A stretch of 64,000 bases of DNA from Rhabdophis nuchalis. Lineage: Eukaryota; Chordata; Lepidosauria; Squamata; Natricidae. A program made the translations under genes and the position numbers. The first letter of the stretch is position 1. Each line of letters starts with the position of its first letter. Shown here piece by piece: positions 1 through 9,792 of this stretch. Location of the stretch: contig CM077653.1 of the NCBI GenBank assembly GCA_039707465.1, positions 4,675,184 through 4,739,183 of the forward strand. Reading direction: 5' to 3'. The notes beneath the pieces are model-generated. The model saw only the letters and a list, made by a program, of their open reading frames with translations, searched no databases and was not told the DNA's origin.

Positions 1-245
1 TTCTGCCAACCTAGCAGTTCGAAAGCACGTTAAAAAATGCAAGTAGAAAAATAGGGACCACCTTTGATGGGAAGGCAATAGTGTTCGATGCGCCTTCGGT
101 GTTTAGTCATGCCAGCCACATGACCACGGAGACGTTTTCGGACAGCGCTGGCTCTTTGGCTTTGAAACAGAGATGAGCACCGCCCCCTAGAGTCGGGAAC
201 GACTAGCACATCTGTGTGAGGGGAACTTTTACCTTGTATACTGTT
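1..245 (+). mobile_element. SINE, Sauria type with BovB-like tail (5' cut by window edge)
   Basis: The body starts in CTGCCAACCTAGCAGTTCG and runs through CACCGCCCCCTAGAGTCGG to a tail ending in TTTTACCTT. The segment around TAGAGTCGGGAACGACTAG resembles the BovB 3' end, as known for Sauria SINEs. Four further copies lie in the window. Confidence 0.7.
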
Positions 246-359
246 TTTATTGTTTTTGAAAAATAATGGAAGGCAGCGACCATATACAACACACCTTCCT
301 CCTATTTACCGCACCACCACTCCACAAGAATTGCAAACAGATGGGCTGCCTCTAAGTCT

Positions 360-845
360 AGTTTAATTTACTTTATTGTCATTGCACATCATACAACGAA
401 ATTAAATGCCAATCTTCAGTGTACCTTGTACATAAAAAATAAAACACACATCCTTCACTTGCTATATAATCGAAATTGAAAACCCGATGTTAATATGCAT
501 TAATATTGCAGTATACCATATAGTCTAGCGATCCGGGATAGTTGCTGCCCTGGGATAGAAGCTGTTTTTCAGCCTATTTGTCTTGTACCGTCTGCCAGAT
601 GGTAATAGTTCAAAAAAAAAAAGGTGCCCAGGATGAAGTGGATCTTTAAGGATGTTTTGAACTTTCTTAAGGCAGTGGGAGCTATAGAGCTCTTCCAAAG
701 AGGAGAGAGAGCAACCCATGACCCTCTGGGCAATGACGTTGACCCTCTGGAATGCTGTCCCATCTGCCACTGTGCAGTTGGCAAACCAGACACGGGTGCA
801 GTGAGTTAAAATACTCTCTGTGGTGCAGCAGTAGAAGGTCACGAG
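360..845 (-). mobile_element. LINE fragment, reverse-transcriptase C-terminus (L2/jockey-like)
   Basis: The minus-strand frame encodes a decayed LINE C-terminus with GCSLSSLEELYSSHCLKK and LLPSGRRYKTNRLKNSF. The 3' end carries TTATTGTCATTG. The same protein occurs at 18545-19140 and a diverged relative at 21400-21870. Family naming is tentative. Confidence 0.6.
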
Positions 846-1345
846 CAGTTTTCCATGTAGTTGTTGTTTTTCAGAAGAAGCTCACAGGACTTGCCAATTA
901 GAGCCCTGTAGTGCCCCATTTTATGACCCAGGCTAGTTCACCTGCCAGCTCTGACAGTTTCTAAAACAGACCAATCTGTAGTCATGTTGCATGAGCATCC
1001 TTGAGTGCTGATTACTGTTTGTGCCTGGATAAGAAGTCCTTCCAAAAAAACAGGAAAAAAAAGCCAGCTTGGTTTTATAATCTTGTATTCTTGAGATCTG
1101 ACTAGAAATGACTCTGGAGTTATTTTTAAAAGGGCTCCTCTTTCACCTCTGCAGGTTGACGTAGGATGCTTCCTGGAAAATAATTTCTTTTCACAGTGAA
1201 TGCTTAATAGAATATCACCTCCAGAAGCGCATAGCAGCTTAGAATGTTCTAGAAACATCTCAACCTCTCATGGTGGCACAAGGAGCAGAGAACGTAGGAA
1301 AAACTCGATTTTTCCTTCCTGATAAAAACAGATCTCAAATATATA

Positions 1346-1707
1346 CCGTATTTTTCGAGAGTATAAGACGCACCTTTTTCCCTCAAAAAAAAAGGGTGAA
1401 AATTTCACAAAAATGGGCCCATTTTTGGTCAAAATAATTGCATGCATAGCCTTTAGGAGGCTTATAGAGTACTCTTGAGGGCTGGAGGGGCAAAATTGAG
1501 CAAAAAATGGCCTGTTTTTTACTCATTTCTGCCCTCCCCAGCCCCCAGGAGCACTCTGAAAGCCTCCTAAAGGCTATGCACGGCCATTTTTGCAAAGGGG
1601 GCGGGCTTTCATGAGGCAAAAATGCTGTATTCAGTGTATAAGGCGCACCCAGATTTTCAGCTTCTTTTTTGAGGGAAAAAGTGCGTCTTATACTCTGAAA
1701 AATACGG
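1346..1707. mobile_element. TA-target MITE with CCGTATTTTT termini
   Basis: Inverted ends CCGTATTTTTC...GAAAAATACGG flanked by TA on both sides (1344-1345, 1708-1709). Subterminal ATAAGACGCAC is repeated in inverse at the other end. 362 bp, no coding capacity. The TA duplication suggests a Tc1/mariner-type mover, but the family is not assigned. Confidence 0.75.
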
Positions 1708-1709
1708 TA

Positions 1710-2379
1710 ACTAGAAAGCAGGAAACCGGATGATTCTAGCTAATACAAATCGCCCGTCACAGTTGATCGTCACCCAGCTGATCATCAGAAATACTGGCTG
1801 GCCCAAACCGGTAGCATTTTTCATTACCGGTTCGGTCCAGCCAGTAGCATTTCACCCCTGACTACATTCCACAACTCCTATTAAAAAGGGGGGGAAAAGA
1901 GAAGCAATATGACTCTTTAAAATCACATGTTGGGGGTAAGAAACAGGGGTTTAGAAAAATGCAGCGGGTTGTGAAAAAGCCCAGCAATATATTTCATTTA
2001 TTACAATTTCGTAATATTATTATTCTTTTTTTTTTAAATCACCCCCTCCGTTGATGCTGGGCAGGGGCGGGGGGGAAACCCTCCCCTTTTCTTTGCAAAA
2101 GGCATCAGTTAGTGGTGGAATTTACAGCCACAAATATGTTTGGATGGTTGGTTTGAGGAGAAGGTTTGGGCAAGCGGAGAAAGAATGGTTCGCCAGGAGC
2201 TGTTTTCACTTTTAGCAAAGATCAAAGCCAACTTAGTAAGCTCTGGGACAGACCGCAGGGCACGCCTGTCCCTTTCCAGCTTTTCTCGTGAAGTTTTCTA
2301 AGGCTGATCCTGCCTGACAGGCTGAGATGGTCAGCTTGACCTGATCTAATACAGTAGAGGGTGTGTTTGTGTTTGTGTT
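1710..2379. other. SORL1 intron, no gene seen
   Basis: Contains a diverged piece of the ACCGGTT-type hAT repeat near 1783-1850, a poly-T and a poly-G stretch. Otherwise I see nothing identifiable. Confidence 0.4.
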
Positions 2380-2510
2380 TGTGTAGAGGAAGCAGTATGC
2401 TCCCTCCTACATTTGGGCAGGCCAGGTACTTTGACAGAAGGAAAAAAGACAACACTGAATCACTCCCCTGGCTCAGCTGAGGAGAACTTGTGGCTTAGAG
2501 GTGTGTATTC
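2380..2510 (+). mobile_element. tRNA-related repeat fragment (family C)
   Basis: Shares CCCTGGCTCAGCTGA and AACTTGTGGCTTAGAGGT with longer copies at 20930-21070, 47160-47690 and 58167-58380. In those the segment runs into a B-box-like GTTCGAATCCC. Confidence 0.5.
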
Positions 2511-2948
2511 TTGCTACCCAACAATGTGAAGGACGGTCATTTCAGTGCTTAAGACAGCTCAGCAATGCTTGTTCAGTGTTCTTTTTCCAGACTGCTGGTG
2601 GCCTAGAGTTATCTTTAGCTTGGTTGCATTCACACAATGGATTATCCTGGGTGATTGAATTAACTCAGTTTCTAAGTCTGCCTTTGGGCTGGATGACCGA
2701 TCTCTAGCTTGCTGGAGTCACTGGAGATTGTGTTGAGCCAAGAAGGGGGTTGTTATCTTGATTTCCACATTCTCGCCTCCCCTTCCTTCCTTCTTTCCTG
2801 CTTTGGTCCCTTCATGCTGGTAAATCAACACTGATGACGTTACCTGGTTGGGTAATGAAACATCTGCAGGACAACAGCCAAGCTCATAGAGCACCAAGAA
2901 TCCCACGGTAACTCAACAGGCTGCGTTGCGTTGTTGTTGTTTTTTTAG

Positions 2949-3074
2949 CTGTTCATCACACTTGCGAAGCCTCCAGTTTCCGCTGCCATAACGGGCACTG
3001 CATCCCCCAAAGATGGGCTTGTGACGGAGACACCGATTGTCAAGATGGAACAGATGAAGACCCCATCAATTGTG
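2949..3074 (+). CDS. SORL1: SORL1 exon w1: LA repeat 4
   Basis: Encodes one LDLR class A module with six cysteines ([33 protein letters not shown], final NC). The CDG/DC/SDE-type calcium cage is intact. The acceptor follows a T-run ending TTTTTTAG (2941-2948). The donor is GTAATG at 3075. The exon enters with 2 nt of a split codon and leaves with 1, the phase used by all following LA exons. LA repeats 1-3 are not in the window, so this is an internal exon rather than the gene start. Confidence 0.95.
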
Positions 3075-3188
3075 GTAATGGACTTTCTAGATACAGGCAA
3101 AGTCTCTTTCACTCAGACTTTTAACTTTCTCTTAACATGGACCGCCATCAATCGCCTCTTAGTAATTAACTCATCAGAAAGTCCAGTT

Positions 3189-3640
3189 CAGGGGTCGGCA
3201 ACCTTAAACACTCAAAGAGCCACAAAGGTCCTAACCCAATTCTGCAGCCGACCGGAAATCCGACTTCCCTACCATAGAGTCTCCTCCTAGTGTGGCATCC
3301 TTTTTCCTCTTACCTGTCCTAACCGAAAGCCCTATCAATTGTGGAGCTGAGTAGAAAACCATAGAGTCTCCTCCTAGTGTGGCGTCCTTTTTCCTCTTAC
3401 CTGTCCTAACCGAAAGCCCTATCAATTGTGGAGCTGAGTAGAAAACCATAGAGTCTCCTCCTAGTGTGGCGTCCTTTTCCCTCTTACCTGTCCTAACCGA
3501 AAGCCCTAACAATTGTGGAGCTGAGTAGAAAACCATAGAGTCTCCTCCTACTGTGGCATCCTTTTTCCTCTTACCTGTCCTAACCGGAAGCCCTATCAAT
3601 TGTGGAGCTGAGTAGAAAACCTGCCCCTTGCCCTAGAGTC
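3189..3640. mobile_element. hAT-type element with four 87-bp tandem repeats
   Basis: The left end CAGGGGTCGGCAACCTT matches the hAT terminus of related copies at 10680-10922, 24851-25182 and 38335-38568. The interior is an 87-bp unit with starts at 3271, 3358, 3445 and 3532, nearly identical. Because 87 is a multiple of 3, the minus strand shows a repetitive reading frame that is not a gene. The right terminus is not visible. Confidence 0.65.
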
Positions 3641-3730
3641 ACAATAGACATCATTCTAGCTTTGCTGGAATTCTCATGTATTGAACACTGAAGTTGGCGT
3701 TCTTTGTTTCCTTATGGGATGGCTTGGCAG

Positions 3731-3838
3731 AGAAGAAATGCAACGGTTTCCCGTGCGCCACAGGGACTTGCATCCCTTCTACCAAGCGATGCAACGGGGT
3801 GCAGGACTGCTCCGATGGCTCGGATGAACAACACTGTG
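3731..3838 (+). CDS. SORL1: SORL1 exon w2: LA repeat 5
   Basis: Short LA module beginning EKKCNGFPC, then [12 protein letters not shown] and [16 protein letters not shown]; all six cysteines are present. The first acidic cage position is Asn (CNG) instead of the usual Asp (CDG). Human SORL1 has Asp there as I recall it. This may be a lineage substitution that weakens calcium binding in one repeat. Acceptor CTTGGCAG, donor GTGAGT. The hAT-like element with 87-bp repeats lies about 90 bp upstream. Confidence 0.95.
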
Positions 3839-3949
3839 GTGAGTGTAACTGGAGTGTAAAAATTATAGCCAGGGTGACGGTGGGGATGCTGGGTCACCAA
3901 AGAGGAAACCAAGTCACAGAACTGCCCCTTCAACTGGAGAACAATTTTT

Positions 3950-4110
3950 AATTAACATTTGCAATTGATCCTCCCACAACTTACAACCCATTAATTTAGG
4001 GACCGTTTTGAAATTACAATACCGCTGAAAAAAATAACTCATATTGCATTTACGACGGTTGTAGTATCAGGTCACATGATCAAAATTTGGGCGCTTCGTG
4101 TCAGGGTTCC
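3950..4110. mobile_element. Fragment of TIR element related to 6160-6692
   Basis: Shares AGGGACCGTTTTGAAATTAC and GTCACATGATCAAAATT with the longer copy at 6160-6692. No ends visible. Confidence 0.45.
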
Positions 4111-4146
4111 AAGCAACAGACCCAAGGCAATCAAAACTCTGGTGCT

Positions 4147-4460
4147 CCTCAAAGTCCAATAGTAGGTAAAGGTTCCCCTCACACATATCTGTTAGTCATT
4201 CCTGACTCTTGGGGGCAGTGCTCTTCTCCATTTCAAAGCCAAAGAACTAGCACTGTCTGAAGATGTCTCCATGGTCATATGGCTGGCATGACTCAACGCT
4301 GTTCCCTTCCCACCAAAGGTGGTTCCTATTTTTCTACTTGCATTTTTTACATGCTTTTGAACTGCTAGGTTGGCAGAAGCTGAGACAAGTAATGGGAGCT
4401 CACTCCATTACACAGCATTAGGAATTCGAACTGCTGCAACTGCTGACTGAGCTCCCGTTC
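4147..4460 (-). mobile_element. SINE, Sauria type, antisense
   Basis: Reverse copy from the tail (AGGTAAAGGTTCCCCTC) through the body to a decayed tRNA-like head with GAATTCGAACTGC. It lies head-to-head with the next copy. Confidence 0.7.
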
Positions 4461-4464
4461 CTTA

Positions 4465-4707
4465 TCCCAGCTTCTGCCAACCTAGCAGTTCGAAAGCATG
4501 TAAAAATGCAAGTAGAAAAATAGGAGCCACCTTTGGTGGGAAGGGAACAGCGTTCCGTACGCCTTCAATATTTAGTCATGCTAGCCATATGACCATAGAG
4601 ACGTCTTCGGACAGCACTAGCTCTTCGGCTTTGAAACTGAGATGAGCACCGCCCTCTAGAGTCGGGAACGACTAGCACATATGTGCGATGGGAACCTTTA
4701 TCTTTCC
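4465..4707 (+). mobile_element. SINE, Sauria type, body and tail
   Basis: CTTCTGCCAACCTAGCAGTT to GGGAACCTTTATCTTT. With the preceding copy it forms an inverted repeat with arms of about 240 bp and a short spacer. Confidence 0.7.
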
Positions 4708-5475
4708 TGTGATTGTGAGTTGAGGGCTAACTGTGAAACTTTCTTTACCCAAAAGGGTATCCAAAAAAGAAACTCAGCCAAAAATAAAGAGAGAAATAAG
4801 GGGAGATGGGAAAGAGAAATTTGGGGGAAAGATACTCGAATCTATCTATCGAAAAGTGAGAGGGAAAATACAGAAGATTGCAGCCATCTCTGTGGGAGAT
4901 GGGTGCGGGATATAAATACGATAAATAAATAAGAAGAAGAAGAAAAAGAGAAAAGAAAATTTAAAAATAGGAGAATACGTAGAATGAGATGACTCAACAG
5001 AAAGAAGCATTGTAAACAAGGTAAAAATACATTTTAAATGAGAATGTGTGGGAATTCTATTAAGAAACTTAAAGCTGTTAGATAATTATATTATGTTCAT
5101 TTCACAAAACTTGAAATCTCAAATTTCAAGATTCCTACGGTTAAGGGGAAATAGATAGAAAAGAAATGATAAATTGTTTATTTCTAAAGAGAAAGAAAAC
5201 AATATACTTTTTGTACGCGTTAAAAAACTAGAAATTGGAAAATATGAGACTAAAATTGGAAACAATGGAAATATAATGTCAATTGAATTATGGTTTTGGG
5301 TGGGAATGTTAAAGGGAGAATTCGGAGAACACGCTGTTCACAAAAGACGTTTTGTTATGTAACAAAAATAAACAAAACACTTTTTTAAATCCAAAATTTC
5401 TTTCCCAATGCTCCTCTTCTTCCTTCTCTCCTTCCTCCCAACTTGCGAACCTTCCTCTGCTTTGCCACTCTGGAG

Positions 5476-5607
5476 AATCCCTCTGCACACACTACACGGA
5501 TTTCATGTGCAAGAACCGCCAGCAGTGTCTGTTGCGCTCCATGGTGTGCGACGGGACCTTGCACTGCCGCGATGGCTCGGACGAAGATCCCGCTTACGCC
5601 GGGTGTT
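5476..5607 (+). CDS. SORL1: SORL1 exon w3: LA repeat 6
   Basis: LA module with [18 protein letters not shown] and [20 protein letters not shown]. It is longer at its C-terminal end than its neighbours, as in the human sixth repeat. His sits where most LA repeats have Asp in the DC position; human also departs from Asp here, so this is not specific to this species. The acceptor is CTGGAG after a CTTCC-rich tract, the donor GTAAGT. The 316 bp immediately upstream (5160-5475) are AT-rich with no repeat I can name. Confidence 0.95.
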
Positions 5608-5687
5608 GTAAGTTGAAGCGGCTAGGAAAATTGGACTTCCGGGAGGGTGGCGTTTCCCTCCCCTAACAAGAGCTGCCTTCCTTGCAG

Positions 5688-5819
5688 CCCAGGATCCGGA
5701 GTTTCACCGCACTTGCGACCAGTTCAGCTTCCAGTGTCAGAACGGCGTGTGTGTCAGCTTGGTGTGGAAATGTGACGGCACCGATGATTGTGGAGATTAC
5801 TCGGACGAGGCCAACTGTG
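5688..5819 (+). CDS. SORL1: SORL1 exon w4: LA repeat 7
   Basis: Encodes [29 protein letters not shown] and [16 protein letters not shown], with a complete LA cysteine pattern and calcium cage. The intron separating it from exon w3 is only 80 bp (5608-5687), the shortest in the window and free of repeats. Acceptor CCTTGCAG, donor GTGAGT. Confidence 0.96.
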
Positions 5820-5916
5820 GTGAGTGGAAGAAGGTGCCACTGGGGGGAAAGGAGACGTGGTAGGAGAGGGGAAACGAGTGAGGTCAAATATCCTGACCTC
5901 ACTGTCCAAGCAAGAG

Positions 5917-5999
5917 TGTTGCGGGGGCCTAGAGGTGGCGCTCTCGCCTCACAATCAGGAGGCTGTAACTTCGATCCTAGGTAGAGGCAGATATATTCT
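5917..5999 (+). mobile_element. tRNA-derived SINE fragment (family D)
   Basis: GGCCTAGAGGTGGCGCTCTC (A-box region) and ACTTCGATCCTAGGTAG (B-box region). Relatives at 30484-30598 and, antisense, 63495-63630. Confidence 0.5.
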
Positions 6000-6159
6000 C
6001 AATGAGAAAACTGCTAAAAAAAACTCCTCAATTGCAACAGGAAAGGCATTTGGCCAATATACACTCTGCTCCATTCAGTTGCCCAGACTCCAGCCCGATA
6101 TAAGGGATTATGGGGTCATTAAAGATAATGAGGATTGTCCAAGGGACCTAATCTATATA

Positions 6160-6692
6160 CTGGTAGTCCTTGACTTATAACAGTTCGTTTAGAGACCGTT
6201 CAAAGTTGCAACGGCACTGAAAAAAAGGGAGTTAGGACCGTTTTTCACAGTTGCAACCTTTGAAACATTCCCCATGATCAAAATTCAGGTGCTTGGCAGC
6301 TGTTTCATATTTATGATGGTTGCGGTGTCCCAGGGTCATGTGGCGACCTTCTGACAAGCAAAGTCAATGGTCAAGTCAGATTCCCCTCAACAACTGGATT
6401 ACTACCTTACCCACTGCAGTCATTCATTTAACCACCGAGGCAAGAAAGGTTGTAAAATGGGGCAAGACTCGCAATATGTCTCTCGCTTAACAACAGAAAT
6501 GTTGGGCTCAATTGTGGGCGTAAGTCAAGGTCCCCTGCACAGAACTCTTCAGAGGAGAATAATGTCAACTGATATATTTGCTTAACAACTGTGGTAAAAA
6601 GGTTGTAAAAGGGGGTGTTCGTCCCTTAACCACCATCCTGCTTAGCGATAGAAATTCTGCTCCCAGTTGTGGTTATGTCCAAGACTATCGGT
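6160..6692. mobile_element. DNA transposon remnant with GTCCTTGACTTATAAC termini
   Basis: The left end CTGGTAGTCCTTGACTTATA is matched in inverse by GTTATGTCCAAGACTATCGG at the right. The interior has the recurring AAAGTTGCAACGGC and TTAACAACTG motifs. Non-coding, about 530 bp. Confidence 0.6.
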
Positions 6693-6756
6693 ATATTCTA
6701 CCTCTCCAAAGCTGTACCTTTCAAAAAAGCTGGCTGGAAAACCTCAGCATTTAAGC

Positions 6757-7385
6757 TGTTCTGACTCAGCTGCCCAAACACGACAAATCTTCTGTAGTTA
6801 AATCAAAGATTCCTTCATTAGGAGTGCCAGCAGCCCCGACAAAAAGTTTCTGTCTCACAGCAGGCTAACAAGTATATCTGCCATATCGATTCATCTCTGC
6901 TCCCTGCCTTTTATCCCCAGAGCTAGGGTGGGGCTTTGTTAGCAGCAGTGGCTCTTCCGTCCCAAGGATCAGCCCATAGATTTCCACTGCTCTCCTCTCC
7001 TCTGCCACATCTATTCATCTCCACCCCCTGCCTTTTATCCCCAGAGCTAGGGTGGCGCTTCGCTAGCAGGGGTGGTTCTTCCTTCCCAAGGACCCACCCA
7101 TAGATTTCCACTGCTCTCCTCTCCTCTGTCTTCTGCACATCCGCACGTCAGGACTGGACCCAGGTCTTCCTCCTCTCCCTCATTAGCCACCTCCAGGGGG
7201 CTGTTAACTCTCCATCTGAGGGCTGACGGACAGCCCAGGCTCCGCCTCTCTCTCTCTCTCTCTCTGATGACTCCATTTCCCCCTCTGAGCTCTCAGATTG
7301 CCTTGATTCCGACCTTGAGTCCCATGCCTCCTCCTCCTCATCTGATTTGGCTGCTAGAGGGTCCGGCGGCCAGCAGGCCACAACA
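6757..7385 (-). mobile_element. Solo LTR, antisense
   Basis: Read on the minus strand it starts TGTTGTGGCC and ends GTCAGAACA, i.e. TG...CA, 629 bp. The terminal part is shared with LTRs at 17540-17995 and 25651-26238. It contains a 124-bp internal tandem duplication (junction motifs at about 6919 and 7043). The flanks are similar but not identical (TAAGC / TAAAG). No internal retroelement region is adjacent. It ends 41 bp before SORL1 exon w5. Confidence 0.55.
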
Positions 7386-7426
7386 TAAAGTGGTGAAAAC
7401 TGACTGGCATATTTTGTCCCGTCTAG

Positions 7427-7561
7427 AAAACCCAACCGAAGCCCCCAGATGTTCTCGGTATTACCAGTTCCAGTGTGACAACGGGCACTGCATCCCGAAC
7501 CGATGGAAGTGCGATCAAGAAAACGACTGCGGAGATTGGTCGGATGAGAAGTCGTGCAGTG
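7427..7561 (+). CDS. SORL1: SORL1 exon w5: LA repeat 8
   Basis: Encodes [29 protein letters not shown] and [15 protein letters not shown], nearly identical to the family sequence. Acceptor CCGTCTAG, donor GTAAGA. An antisense LTR ends at 7385, leaving only 41 bp of non-LTR intron before the exon. A long forward reading frame that runs from the LTR through this exon is a read-through artefact. Confidence 0.96.
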
Positions 7562-7685
7562 GTAAGAGCACGTCCTTTTTTCCCCCAGTTACTCAAAGTT
7601 GGTCCTCTGAGGTCCTGGGATCGGGAACTATGCAGACTAAAAATCGCAATTGTCTTTTTGGCCGAAGGATCATGCGATTCACTTA

Positions 7686-8187
7686 CCGTATTTTTCGGAC
7701 TATAAGACACACAAAGATTTTGAAGAGGCAAATTAAAAAAAAAAGTTTCTGCACTCTGCAGACCTCCCAAAAACGGCCTGTTTTTTGCGAAAATGGGCCA
7801 CTTTTTTTTCAAAAAAACAGCATGAATAACCTTTAGGAGGCTTGGAGAGTGCTCCTGGGCGGTGCCCCCCACAAACGAGCAAAAAATGGTCCGTTTTTCA
7901 AAAACGGGCCCATTTTTCATTTTAAAAAAAGGCATGAGTAGCCTTTAGGAGGCTTACAGAGTGTTCCTGGGGACTGAAGGGAGGCAAAAGTGAGCAAAAA
8001 ACATTTCTGCCCTCCCCAGCCCCCAGGAGTACTCTGCGGGGCTCCTAAAGGCTCTGCACGGCCATTTTGGTGAAAGGGGTGGGATTTGGGGAGGCAAAAA
8101 ATGCTGTACTCAGTGTATAAGACGCACCCAGATTTTCAGCCTCTTTTTCGAGGGAAAAAGGTGCGTCTTATACTCCGAAAAATATGG
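7686..8187. mobile_element. TA-target MITE with CCGTATTTTT termini
   Basis: Same family as 1346-1707. TA at 7684-7685 and 8188-8189; ends CCGTATTTTTCGG and CCGAAAAATATGG. 502 bp, non-coding. Confidence 0.75.
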
Positions 8188-8317
8188 TATATTTTGCTTC
8201 GCATAAACAACTGTTGCAAAGCCGTTGTATTCCACTGGCGAAATCTGTTGGGATCCTTTCTGATATTACTTTTGTTTCATGGATAAAAAAATTCCCCTCC
8301 GTCTCACCTTCTAAGTC

Positions 8318-8397
8318 AGAGGTCTCCAAACTCATCCACCGGGACGAGGAATTCTGGGAGATGAAATCCACAAGCTGCCAAGTTTGGAGACCCCTGA
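8318..8397. mobile_element. 80-bp foldback hAT MITE with 8-bp target duplication
   Basis: Flanked by TCTAAGTC on both sides (8310-8317, 8398-8405). The ends AGGTCTCCAAAC and GTTTGGAGACC are inverse. One of a set of short palindromic elements carrying an AATTCTGGGAG-type core. Confidence 0.8.
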
Positions 8398-8724
8398 TCT
8401 AAGTCGTGAATAAATTTTCAGAAGCAGACAGGATCAGGATTGAATCGATTTGCTACCTTTCCCAGGCAGGCGAAGTCCCTGCCCGCTGATTGGTTGTAGC
8501 CTTATCTTTTGGGAAGACCATCAAAAGCAATTTTCTCAGTAGAAGGTTGGGAACAAATATTGGGGAAATAATATTATGAGTCTTGCTTTGACTGGACAGC
8601 TTTTGAGGAAAGGGACACTAATCTGGAATGGTTTAAGTCAGGGGTGGGCAATTATGGCCCTTTTACAACCTGTGGACTTCAACTCCCAGAATTCCCGAGT
8701 CAGCCATGTAGGTTAGGAAATTCT

Positions 8725-9469
8725 TTTTTTTTTTTAATCAAGTTTTTTGTTTTAGTTTTTGTTACACGTACATATTTATTTACAAAGTGTTGTCCGGTGT
8801 TTTTCCTTTTTACCTCTTCCCATTTTACATCATAATTCTGTTCCGATTTCAGCTCTATTTTTTCTCTTTCCATATTTTCCACTTTACCCTTATTTCCTTT
8901 TTAATACATCTACAGAATCATGAATTGCCCCTTTCAAAGTTAATCCAAGTTATCATTCCCTGTTTCATCGATTAAATCTATTTTACTCCAGTGAAAACTT
9001 CTAGCTGTTTTCCATTTCACGTTCTGGAAGTCTTTTAAGAAGAGGTTGGATAGCCATTTGTCTGAAATGGTATAGGGTTTCCTGCCTGGGCAGGGGGTTG
9101 GACTAGAAGACCTCCAAGGTCCCTTCCAACTTTGTTATTGTATTATTGTATTGTATTATTCTTTTTTTCTCCGTATTCTTGTTCTTCAATTAAACCCTCT
9201 ATTTCTCTCTTCTCCCTGGTCTGAGTTATCCATCCATTTTCCTTATTTTTCCTTCCCATTTAAGGTTCCACACACATTTTTTAGCATAATTCATCCACGA
9301 TCTCCATTTAACTAATTCTTAAAAACTAAGCTCAGAGATTAAAAACTAACATTTTTTAAATGGAATTTTTACATTAGATCACAATCAACTTCTCGTGTTC
9401 ATAATCCCTTTACATCATAGTTCTGTTTTCATATTCCGCCCTATTATAGAACAAGCTTAGTTTAGATTG
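8725..9469 (-). mobile_element. Antisense L1-like LINE 3' end inserted in the foldback element
   Basis: Starts with poly-T (antisense poly-A) and is flanked by a 9-bp duplication GGAAATTCT (8716-8724 and 9470-9478). The AT-rich content resembles 46730-47155. It is itself interrupted by a CR1 at about 9025-9165. The L1-like assignment is tentative. Confidence 0.5.
9025..9165 (+). mobile_element. CR1 LINE 3' end with TATTG microsatellite tail
   Basis: Contains AAGAGGTTGGATAGCCATTT and GACCTCCAAGGTCCCTTCC, the CR1 3' end in sense orientation. It finishes in a short TATTG/TATTA repeat, as snake CR1 3' ends often do. Confidence 0.75.
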
Positions 9470-9636
9470 GGAAATTCTGAGTGTTAAAGTCCACAAGTGT
9501 TAAAGTTGCTAAATTTAGAGACCCCCCCCCCCAGCTCTACAACAATAAAGTAGCATTCTTGGCATCCCCATGGTCCCTCTTCCTTGACTGGCCCACCTTG
9601 AGGTTCTACTCTGAAGTTCTTCTGGTTGGAATCTAG

Positions 9637-9792
9637 GCGCTACCGTCATCCCCAGCACCACGACGGTTCCTGCCACATGTGGCCCAAACCACTTCCGCTG
9701 TAACAGTGGGACGTGCATCATGAACAGCTGGGTTTGCGATGGATACCGAGACTGCGCCGACGGATCCGACGAGGAGGCCTGCCCCACCGCAC
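9637..9792 (+). CDS. SORL1: SORL1 exon w6: LA repeat 9 with linker
   Basis: A 15-residue Thr/Pro/Val-rich linker ([15 protein letters not shown]) is followed by the LA module [19 protein letters not shown] and [17 protein letters not shown] chose the acceptor AATCTAG at 9630-9636 because it keeps the phase and gives the linker length of the human protein within one residue. A CCCCAG 15-16 nt further in would also keep a reading frame but would delete the linker start. Donor GTAAGG. Confidence 0.93.

Larger units (their letters stand above)
8638..9530. mobile_element. Foldback hAT split by a nested LINE
   Basis: The left half (8638-8724) has CAGGGGTGGGC and GTGGACTTCAACTCCCAGAA. The right half (9470-9530) has TTAAAGTCCACAAG and TTTAGAGACC. 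The two halves are separated by an insert bounded by the duplicated GGAAATTCT. Confidence 0.6.

Noticed and set aside
3231..3599. Minus-strand frame with 29-residue repeats; also the regular repeat spacing suggested a CRISPR-like array
   Set aside because: The 87-bp units are contiguous with no unique spacers, and they lie inside a hAT-type element in a vertebrate intron.
7072..7836. 254-codon plus-strand frame spanning SORL1 exon w5
   Set aside because: It reads through LTR sequence, across the w5 acceptor and donor and into a MITE. Only 7427-7561 is coding, as shown by splice sites and homology.
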